NCBI GenBank assembly: GCA_000827325.1
Contig: KN832875.1
Coordinates: forward strand, 1,550,001-1,614,000
Direction: 5' to 3'
Source of the DNA: Oidiodendron maius Zn
Lineage: Eukaryota > Ascomycota > Leotiomycetes > Myxotrichaceae
DNA length: 64,000 nucleotides
Shown in pieces: positions 54,204 through 64,000 of the stretch. Numbering within the stretch: the first letter of the stretch is position 1; every line of letters starts with the position of its first letter. The notes beneath the pieces are model-generated. The model made no database searches. It saw only the letters and a program-made list of their open reading frames with translations, and was not told the origin of the DNA. The position numbers and the translations under genes were made by a program.

Positions 54204-56462
54204 TCATATACATCTTTTAAGTTTATTTATAGTGTGAAAGAAATGAGTGTAGTTTGCCCATCCGTGTACGTCTACTTTAACGCCGGATATGCCATCTAGA
54301 AACCTGACTCGGGATCCTCTATATATTCGGTGATAGGAGGTCATATTTAACACATCGTTCAACCTGATCCATTTAGCACCCTGCTTTGAAGAAGGAATAC
54401 GAAAGTAACTTACATCTTCGATACTAGCTTGCAAGAATTTTCTTGCCTCAAGTCCAGCCCAAACTTTCAGCATGGAGAAATCGCCCTCCCTTAGCATACC
54501 ACCACCGCTCTGCGCCCCAAGTTGTCTAAGAATTGGTAATGCACTTGAGAGGAGGTCGATGTCGGGATTCAAACTCCTGCCAATGCCTTCCAACAGGAGG
54601 ATAGAAATGACAACATTTACGAAATCGCCCTCTAGTCTAACATGGTGCGTCCGTACCATGCCTAAAACCTCATTCAAAATATCCCCAATCTTCATGTTTC
54701 CCAACGCTAACGTTCGACTCTTGATGCCGAGTACCAGATGCTGCATTCTAAGAGCAAAAATTTCTTCATCAAGGACCGCTTCGGGTTGGCGGCAGCGCTC
54801 ACACATGAGATGGCCGGCCTTGTAGCCATCAAATTCGGCGATTGCCTTGAAAAGGTCAAGAAAATTCTTCCGGTTAGTGGCGTTTAATTCGGTTACCAAA
54901 CCTGTATCAATGAAGATGAGTTGCGGCCGGAAACCCTCTTTATCTAGTTTCGCGAGCTCTGCTTCCCAAGCTTCCTTGTCTTTCCCATGCCGGTAAGGAC
55001 GAAGGCGAGCGAAGACCTGTCCAGTCACATCGGGCTGCTGCTGCGTATCCTCATCGCCGTGCTTGCTGAATGGGAGATGCGGTACCGAAGAGTGATAGAA
55101 ACGTACCATGATATTTCCTGGGTGGAGGTCGGCGTGCACGAAATTATCAAGCAGCAGCATCCTTAGGAAGGCATCTAAGCCTTCATCGGCGATATCTCGT
55201 TGGAAGACCCCGCCTCCATTCTCCATAAAATCCGCAAGAGGAATGCCCTGTGCAAATTCTTCTACTAAGACTTGCCGAGTCGTAAAGTCGGTATAGGGGT
55301 AAGGGAATGAAGCTGTTGTCCGATTTTTGAAGTTCTTCCGAAAGATGGTCAAGTTGGCACCCTCGATTCGAAGGTCAAGTTGCAGTCGCATCATCTCCCC
55401 AAACTGTTGGACTTCACCTGGGAGCGAAAGCCACTCAATTGTTGGAATCGCATTCAGAATGGAAGCAAAGAACCCCATTATCTTCAAGTCTCGTCTGACT
55501 ATTCTTTCGACACCAGGATGTAGAACTTTTATAGCCACGTAGGAAGAGGGTACTCTGTGAGGTGTTCTCTTGATCAGAGTATCAACATTCTTCCTGACAT
55601 TACGCCGCAGGTTACGTGGTTCCTCAAGATCTGGAACAGCTAGATCAGGCTTTAATTTCGCCCTGTATACCTGCGCAATAGCTCCCACTCCTAATGGCTT
55701 CTCGTCAAACTCTTCGAAAATCTCCTCGAATGGTCTTCCGCCAAATGCTTTTCTGATGATTCGTTTGGTCTCATGCAGAGAATGAGCAGGTGCGTTGGAG
55801 TGAAGTTCAGACATGATTTCGCACATTTCAGTTGAGAAGATATCTGACCGTGAAGCTGCCCACTGACCCAGCTGCAATTCATTTAGCATCGTTCAATTTA
55901 GTCAGTGACGCAGTCATACCTTAATGAATGCTGGACCTGCTCTCTCCATGCTCTGAACCAAAAATGAGTACCACCACAAGGTACCTTCCCTCTCATTGTT
56001 CCTCTTCTTATCTCTCTTTCCGCACCATATTATTGGGACGGTCACTATAACGGGTACGAAGATGATGACCAGATGCAGGAACCTCAACCCTGTGCAAAGA
56101 GGCTCCCAGACGTAGATATCAAGGCATAAGGCCACGCTGTGCCGAAGCCTCTGAAAGCCATGCTCGTCATCTCCAATTTGCTTTGCGATCTCCTCTCGAG
56201 ATACGGCGAGCATGCGGGTCTCAGCTGTTTGATCCGTACCTCCATTATCCTTCTCCGACAGCTGCAAAAAGGTCGCCGGTGTCAAGCCGACCGCTGCAGC
56301 AAATATCAGACCAGGACGCCTCGGTGGCTTCCTCCAAAACCGCCCTCCGTTTCCTCCATTATGAAATCGCTTGGGCGCGACGGGGACGCGACATTGCAGG
56401 GGGGGTCGAAGTCGAGGTGCTTGGCGGAGGCAGAGACGGCCTGCGACAAAGGCCGGCCTCAT
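54204..56462 (-). CDS. ABC1/ADCK-family atypical kinase, mitochondrial (Mcp2/ADCK2-like)
   Basis: Exon 1 starts at 56462 with MRPAFVAGRLCLRQAPRLRP, an arginine-rich mitochondrial presequence. A membrane segment follows (FLHLVIIFVPVIVTVPIIW). One intron, about 55920 to 55873, separates AFIK from LGQWAASR, splitting the KxGQ signature of UbiB-like kinases. Further motifs are GVGAIAQVYRA (the loop that replaces the glycine loop), SYVAIKVLHPG, LDLRIEGAN (family ExD), FVHADLHPGNIMV and FIDTGLV (DFG variant). The family supports coenzyme Q or lipid balance in mitochondria. Sequence and layout fit fungal Mcp2 and animal ADCK2 better than Coq8. The end is ambiguous: a strong donor GTAAGT after ASIED could splice to an acceptor near 54315 and shorten the tail. 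The annotated end assumes read-through. Confidence 0.88.
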
Positions 56463-57172
56463 TATCCTTTCAAAATGACTCTGTCAAGCGTGTCGTGGCT
56501 ATCGGTACTCCATGGACGGCGGGTGCTGAGGAGCATTGCGGAGTCTGAGATGACTTTCGGAACCTCATCTCGGCGAAAAAGCACCTGAGAAAATCTGTGA
56601 CGTCAGTGAGTGAGCCGCATATCCAGGCACAACTTGCGAGAACGAATACAGAAGGCAATATAGGGAGAGAATAGTGAACATACGTATGTACAGATGTCTT
56701 AACAGGCCTCTCTGCTTCGAAGACTCAATATTTTCTTCAATTCGTGGTTCACGAAAGATGATAATGCTCTTCCGTTCCATGGGCTTTGCGCTCTAACCCT
56801 TTCTTCCAAAAACCTACTCTGCGCTGCATATGAGGCGTAGATTCACTTCTCCGAAGCTTTAAGATGATTATCTAGACTTATAAACTCTTCTTCTATCTTT
56901 CAGTGTGTTCTCTGGTAACCTGATTATGTGAAGCCATCACAGGCACATGCTCGAAAAGAAGTCGGTGACCGGAAACGGCCGGGAGAGTGGCAGAAAGGCA
57001 AGATTCGCTGTTCCGCTTTCCCTGACTTTAAACTCCTGCTCGTGATTTCATCGCCCCCAGATAAGAAAATTCCAACATCGCACTTAGAGATCTAGACGCC
57101 TCAACAGTAGCTCCCCCTAGCCGTCATTGCGATCTAAACCTTCCCTTTTTCAATTCGACAATCTGCTACAGT
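56463..57172. other. intergenic, divergent promoters
   Basis: About 710 bases between two divergent genes that both encode mitochondrial proteins (an ABC1-type protein and a heme lyase). A shared promoter is possible. No specific motif was identified. Confidence 0.5.
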
Positions 57173-58226
57173 ATGGGTTGGTTCTGGGCCGATTCCAAAG
57201 CCTCAGTCGTCACAGCGCGACGAGCGCCTCATCCCATACCCAGAGATGCCAGCAAGGTGCCGCCGGTATATCTTCAGTCCTCGCATTCTCTCCCTGATCT
57301 AACAACTAGTAGCCAGGATGCCCGATGCATCAATCCGGAGCTGCGGCTAAAACCCCCAGTCCCCCGTCTGAATCAGCGTGCCCATACACGCCAGTCGACT
57401 CTCCCAATAGCCCAAATTTCAGCTCCTCCAAATATTCTAAATATAATCCTTTGAACTACATGTTCTCCGACCTCTCCCAAGATCGCGCTCCCAATCAGGC
57501 CGTCGCCCTACCCACAGACCGTGAGCCGAGCACTATACCAAAGGGCAGTGGGGGAAACTGGGAGTACCCGAGCCCCCAGCAGATGTATAATGCCTTGCTC
57601 CGGAAAGGATACACAGATACAGATGCGACCGCGGTAGAATCCATGGTATCTGTACATAACTTCCTGAACGAGGGCGCGTGGGCTGAGATTGTGGAGTGGG
57701 AGAGGAGATTTAGTGGTGGATTGGTGCGCGGCTGGGAGATGTGCAAGAGAGGGGAGCAAGGCAGCATGGCGGGCGCCAACCTGCAAGCTAGAGCAGACGA
57801 GGATGAAACTAGCCAGCCAAAGCTAATTCGATTTATGGGACGACCAAAGGAGATGACCCCTAAGGCTGCACTTATCCAGCTCGTGGGGAAGGTCAATCCG
57901 ACCTGGGCGTATGTTCATGACCTTTCACAATTTCAAGCATGTTTAGTGTGGAAAACTGGATAGTGCTAATGTTTAGTAGGACCGAACCGCCATTCGACCG
58001 CCACGATTGGTTCGTGCAGAGGGAATATAATGGCCAGAAGTCAGAAGTCAGATACGTGATCGATTACTACTCTGGACCTACCGAAGCAACAGGCGAACCC
58101 GTCTTCTATCTTGACGTCCGGCCTGCCCTAACTCCGACGGCTGCTGTAGAGAGGATGATGAGATGGGGAGGAGATGTCTGGTATAGAGCAAGCGGTGCCA
58201 GCGTGAGAGAAGCAGAGCAGAATTGA
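57173..58226 (+). CDS. cytochrome c / c1 heme lyase (holocytochrome-c synthase family)
   Basis: Three exons (57173-57265, 57313-57908, 57980-58226) join in phase to 311 residues; the first donor could instead be at 57257. The start is [10 protein letters not shown]. Two heme-regulatory CP motifs follow in order, GCPMH directly after the first intron and ACPYT soon after. The core has [33 protein letters not shown] with the heme-binding His, and [13 protein letters not shown]. The last exon opens with [14 protein letters not shown], a family hallmark. The enzyme sits on the inner membrane facing the intermembrane space and attaches heme to the two CXXCH cysteines of apocytochrome. Whether it serves cytochrome c (CYC3) or c1 (CYT2) cannot be settled by eye. 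There is no cleavable presequence, as expected. Confidence 0.93.
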
Positions 58227-59393
58227 GCGAACTGCATAGAGCTTGAAAGAGTTGGGTGTTTCCTAGGTATTTGAGTGTCTCACCTACTGGCGTATGGGGA
58301 GATCGCAGGGATATTGGAGAGCTGGCTGAGAAGTCTCACTCGGTACTGTCCTTAGTCTCGGCACGATTGTGCTATCTAATTCTCCGTTGTCTTTTGGAGC
58401 TGTAGTATATTATGAAATCACGCCCTTTCCGCTTTTTATGCCTATGTTTTGTTGATGACTCACGTGAAACGAGAATATGAAACTCCAATTCAACCGTGAC
58501 AAGTTGTCAAATTCAAGTACATTAAGAAGCAACTGCTTCCCCTGGAGCGGATTGGCACTTTCCTTCCTTGCAATGCGGAGCAGAGTATATCACGGCGCTT
58601 GGCGCCAGTGGCGAAGTGGAAGGTTTTAATATTTGGGCCTTAAGAGATTGGAGGCATGATAATCTTGCTTGATTTCATTGAGCATGTATGGTTAGGTAGG
58701 GAGGAGTGGTTTTGTGAAGGCTCCTTCAATATTACAGCACCGCCGCACAATTTCTCTGCAATAAGGACTAGTATGCAATCAATCCTAGTTGCTTCCTACG
58801 TATTGCGGTGCAATTTCTCTGGTGGGCGGTAAACTATGCCTCAAAGTATTAGTTTGCTTCGAGAAGCCTATGTGATCCTCGTTTCTCAAGACGCCTTCTC
58901 TCAAGGGGTCGAAGGAGAAAGCTGACTTACCTCAAGCCACGCGATAATATCTCAGTCTTAGCTCTTGTGGCATATCGAAAAATTTCTTTTCATCCCAATT
59001 TACTTCTCATCCGAGACTATGTTTTTGAATAAACGTTTTTTGTTGCACGTCGCAAAACATACAAATGACTTTCGTCCAAACTCTGGTCCCCTGTTGTGCT
59101 GCGGTAGCACCTGAAGCCACCCCTCGCCACGAAAGCTGGCACGTTAAAAAATGGAACCTTCTTTTCAGGAGAGAGCGTTCGCTGAGAAAGCTGGTTTCCG
59201 GTGCTCCTGTATTCGCTGAATAGTGTGCATGGGCAACTCATATTTTATCAAGTCTCCCCACTTGAACGCACTTGCTACTCGGATATTGGGAAACTGACGC
59301 CCGCTCGTGGAGGTATAAAATTTTCAAATGTAATACTAGCAGCTATTCGTTCGTCACTGCTAAAATCTCGGTTCCTCTTCGACAAAAACTCAG
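58227..59393. other. intergenic, with one MITE-like end
   Basis: This 1.2 kb gap shows no gene. It holds one copy of the terminal repeat seen at 23.8 kb (listed separately). Short repeated strings caatttctctg occur at 58748 and 58811. Confidence 0.5.
59036..59059 (+). mobile_element. terminal repeat of the MITE-like family, isolated
   Basis: The string ttttttGTTGCACGTCGCAAAAC matches the left end of the element at 23786 (TTGTTGCACATCGCAAAA) with one change, A to G. I found no clear partner end within the next 500 bases, so this may be a fragment or part of a larger undetected element. Confidence 0.42.
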
Positions 59394-60360
59394 TTATAAC
59401 CGGACAACAAAATGGTCTAAACCCCATTTAATCTCGTCCACGACCACTTTCGGGTCTGTCATTTGTACATTGTGAGTGTTATTCGTCGTGAAAATGTACC
59501 GCCCGTTACTAGAGAGCTCCAACTGCCTCTGTTGTTTGATGATATCTTCCCCTGCGAATCTATCCGCCAAAGATCGATACTGTGCTCGTTCTTCCTCAGT
59601 CGCATCCCCAGTGGCAACACCAGCATCATAGAGACGCTGAAGATCCATTGCAGTATTCGCTGCAAGAACGCTCACCGGATGGTTCGCCAGAATTCGATTC
59701 TCTAGTTGTTTTTTAGCTGCTAATACAGGCGGATCTTTGAAGCAACCTTTCAGTTCAGCGGTGTGCGTGACTTTCGTTCTTTCGCTATTATGTTCTCTCT
59801 CGACAACGGCCCATTCCTATGGAGATAGTTTCTTATCTCGCCCAAGTGATGAGATAGCCATGAAATCAATATCCTTATCCATGGCTTGGACGTATGCTGG
59901 TCTGGATACGACGTCCTGGAGGACCTGGCTAAATTCGGTAACTGTGTCAGCAAACACTATCCAAATTACGTTCTTCTCCAGCAAGTGGATGAATTCTTGA
60001 GAGGTAAGCCCTCCCATTAATGAGCCACAATAATATATGGAGCCTCCCCGACCGTCTTGAGAAGAATATCGAGCTCCGTTGCAACAGATACGGCTGTGAT
60101 CTCCTCAGGGGTGACGGGAGGGTCCTCGCTCCTACCTAGACCAGACCGATCGTACTTCAACCATCGCGCAAAAGATGTGACAAGCCGTTTTACCATAACC
60201 TATTCATTATCGTGCTTCCCATTCCCTGCATGAGCACAACCATTGACGCCCCGAACTTGCGGTCAGGACCTAAGGGGGAGAGGTAGAGATTGTGGGTGCC
60301 AATTGAGACCATACGAGACTTGTCGCCAGTGTCCCAAGCTATATCAGACGGTGTAGACAT
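59394..60360 (-). pseudogene. broken alpha/beta-hydrolase gene
   Basis: The start reads MSTPSDIAWDTGDKSRMVSIGTH, and pieces of an alpha/beta-hydrolase follow in different frames: VVLMQGMGST, then KYDRSGLGRSEDPP, then MGGLTSQEFIHLLE (after the nucleophile region), then LANHPVSVLAANTAMD and the terminal VVVDEIKWGLDH. Joining them needs a one-base shift near 60205, another near 60020 where AHS and GG should meet, and passage through a TAG near 59818. The last may hide an intron, but the two shifts do not. The nucleophile Ser itself lies at the broken point. Related fungal proteins are hydrolases of unknown substrate. This is a host gene in decay, or one affected by assembly errors. Confidence 0.65.
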
Positions 60361-60812
60361 TTTGATATCTTAACTGAGGGAGGCTTATCGGAAATGACCA
60401 AAGTGAGCCAAAAAGGGGTGAAAGTTATTATAAACGAATCGACAATACCAAAATGGTGAGAGTACATCCATATAAAAGTAATTAGAGGTCGCAATATCTA
60501 AATATATATAGAGGGAATAGAAGTCTGCTTGCAAGGCAGCGTTATTTATCATCTCCGCTCCTCCACACGGCTAAGGTTACCTATTATATTCGGCTTAAGT
60601 GAGAAAACAACCACTTCCCATTTGAAGTATATCGAGCATGCGAAGCGACGGCGGATCTCTCTAGACTTTCAACGGTGAAGACAAGAAACAAATGTGTCAA
60701 TAATTAAATTTGCATAAGTCATATAGTTACATTACATTGCAATTTGCTACTTATAATTGTCAATTTACTAAGGATAAACGATCCTGAAAGTGGAGCTCGC
60801 TATAACAATCTC
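60361..60812. other. intergenic, no gene seen
   Basis: About 450 bases between the broken hydrolase and the carboxylesterase stop, AT-rich around 60680-60780. No feature recognised. Confidence 0.5.
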
Positions 60813-62519
<1,707 letters not shown>

Positions 62520-62942
62520 CGGAGAGGAGAGATCTACGACGTAACATACTTAACGGCAATGAGGAGATATATACAGTTGTACGGACTGTTCTCGGCGTCT
62601 TTACTACTAGCGACCTTGAAGATCCTATGACAGTTCGAGGTATTCGGAACAAGCAGCATGAGTGGGAGTATGGACACCATGAATTCTAAATTGGCCTGGC
62701 CTGTAGGGCTTGCCGAAGATGACCCGCAGCTGGGGATATCGCCAAAACCATTCCCGAGCTGAACCGAATTGACACAGAACTTTGGTGTACCCCGCGCCGC
62801 CGTGCAAGCCATTCAACAGGCAGCCACCGCTTCCGAATCCTGAACCCACATTCCATCTAACTTTCTCCTTCTCCCACGCCATTTTCTCGTTCGTCACCTC
62901 TCACAATCTCACTCAAACACAGGATAGGTTATCAAATCGAAA
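62520..62942. promoter_or_regulatory. divergent promoter of carboxylesterase and methyltransferase
   Basis: About 420 bases between two divergent ATGs. The final 60 bases before 62943 are pyrimidine-rich. No named operator was seen. Confidence 0.45.
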
Positions 62943-63978
62943 ATGTCTGACGACGGGCCCTCTCAGCGCAGAGCCTTTGGCGTAAAGCATATCAACACCT
63001 CCAAGGACGTCCCGTGGTTCCTCAAGTCGATCAAGCCTGGATTGATGAGCCCCGCTCTCGTCGACTTGTTGGAGAAGTATTCTGGCATCCCACCAGAAGA
63101 GCAGGAGAAGCACTTGCATGAAGTTGTGCGAATCCCACATCATACCCCCTGCATCTCCTATTTCACACCCTCTCCAAATCTCAACTCTTACACGACGGTG
63201 CTGTACCTAACACAAGACACAGCGAGATCTCGCATGGGAGATCTTCCCTATGCCGTGCATTGGGCTTTGGTGGTGGCTAGCCCTGGGCATGTCTACTCAC
63301 CCTAAGTATGCAGAGGTCCTGGCCTTGCTCAAATCGCATAGCCCCACCACACCGCGCGCCTATCTCGATCTTGGGACTTGTGTTGGGCAAGACGTACGCA
63401 AGTTAGTCCACGATGGTGTACCTCTCGAGTGCGCGTACGGATCAGATCTGTTCGAGGGCTATGAAGGCGTTGGCCACGCCTTGTTCCGCGATGCAGAGAA
63501 GATGAAAGGACATTTTATCCAAGCTGATATATTTGATAACTCTCCCGATGCGCCCTTGGTGAAGACCAGAGGCACATGGGACGTGGTCAATATCAACATG
63601 TTCCTCCACGGATTTACCTGGGATGAACAAGTCTCCGCATGTAAGTCCATCCTCAAATTACTAAAGCCTCAACCAGGGAGTGTGGTCATGGGCATCCAGA
63701 GCGGAAGCACCAAGAGTGGCGTGGTAACCCTCGGCCCGCCATTCTTATCAGATGGCGTGACGAAGGATGTTTTCCTTCATGACACGGAATCGTTTAAGAA
63801 GATGTGGGATGACGTTGCCCGGAGTGAGGGAATTGAGTTGAAGATTGATGTTGGCATCCAGCCCAGACTTGAGTTGGGGAAGCCAGAAGATGGAGCAGCA
63901 CACTCTAAGAGAGTTGGATTCTTCCCCAAGACAGAAGGAGAGCAGAGACGGCTGTTTTTTGCTATTGAACTAGCATAA
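62943..63978 (+). CDS. AusD-like SAM-dependent methyltransferase
   Basis: Two exons (62943-63125 and 63223-63978) join in phase to 312 residues. The amino part has the family stretch LLEKYSGIPPEEQEKHLHEV, then RDLAWEIFPMPCIG across the intron, then LALGMSTHPKYAEV. The SAM-binding core reads YLDLGTCVGQDVRKL (motif I), with YGSDLFEGYEG as the acidic second strand and GHFIQADIF as motif II. VVNINMFLHGFTWDEQ follows. Relatives include AusD and other methyltransferases of fungal meroterpenoid and polyketide clusters. They methylate small molecules, often at carboxyl groups. No polyketide synthase, terpene cyclase or P450 is visible, but the window ends 22 bases after the stop. The family is secure; the pathway is unknown. 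Confidence 0.9.
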
Positions 63979-64000
63979 ATGTGCTACCTGCTTTATGGGT

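Overview
This window is nuclear DNA of a filamentous ascomycete (Pezizomycotina, perhaps Leotiomycetes or Eurotiomycetes; the class is an inference). The evidence is short GT-AG introns of about 45-110 bases in most genes, wide intergenic gaps, and fungus-specific families: Pex20, Zn2Cys6 regulators, an NDT80/PhoG factor, L-galactonate dehydratase, GH125 mannosidase and AusD-like methyltransferase. No prokaryotic features, CRISPR array, LTR element or virus-like element was seen.

Layout. 0.3-3.5 kb: intracellular-type GH2 beta-mannosidase (-). 5.2-7.5 kb: large F-box-like protein (+). 8.3-11.1 kb: SEC13 (-) and PEX20 (+), head to head. 11.8-13.5 kb: secreted GH125 exo-alpha-mannosidase (+). 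13.7-16.2 kb: NAD(P)-binding epimerase-like protein and a PhyH-type dioxygenase (both -). 17.5-20.6 kb: Srs2 helicase (+). 21.1-23.4 kb: regulator with two C2H2 fingers followed by a Zn2Cys6 cluster (+). 23.4-24.6 kb: gene-free, with small inverted-repeat (MITE-like) elements.

24.6-37.0 kb is the most interesting part: an N-acetylglucosamine (GlcNAc) utilisation cluster. Glucosamine-6-phosphate deaminase (-) lies head to head with a divergent hexokinase-family gene, the probable GlcNAc kinase (+). An NDT80-family factor (RON1-like, +) and a GH3 beta-N-acetylglucosaminidase fused to a GNAT-like domain (NAG3-like, +) follow. This matches the RON1-controlled cluster known from Trichoderma reesei, but the deacetylase and the GlcNAc transporter are not in the window. 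The logic is release of GlcNAc by the GH3 enzyme, phosphorylation by the kinase, deacetylation elsewhere, and deamination to fructose-6-phosphate, with RON1 as local regulator.

38.4-42.3 kb: L-galactonate dehydratase (+) and a membrane-anchored spermine-synthase-fold protein (+). 42.8-48.5 kb: a proline/serine-rich single-pass membrane protein, a small multi-pass membrane protein and an MFS transporter (all -). 50.0-51.6 kb: a partly degenerate Fungal_trans_2/DUF3468 regulator (+). 52.2-58.2 kb: an RRM-bearing basic protein (+), an ABC1/ADCK-family mitochondrial kinase-like protein (-) and a cytochrome c/c1 heme lyase (+). 59.4-60.4 kb: a broken alpha/beta-hydrolase gene (-). 60.8-64.0 kb: a type-B carboxylesterase (-) divergent from an AusD-like methyltransferase (+), possibly the edge of a secondary-metabolism locus.

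Splice sites were placed by hand from GT-AG signals and reading-frame phase. Where exon lengths are quoted they sum to whole codons. Stretches without genes are described individually.
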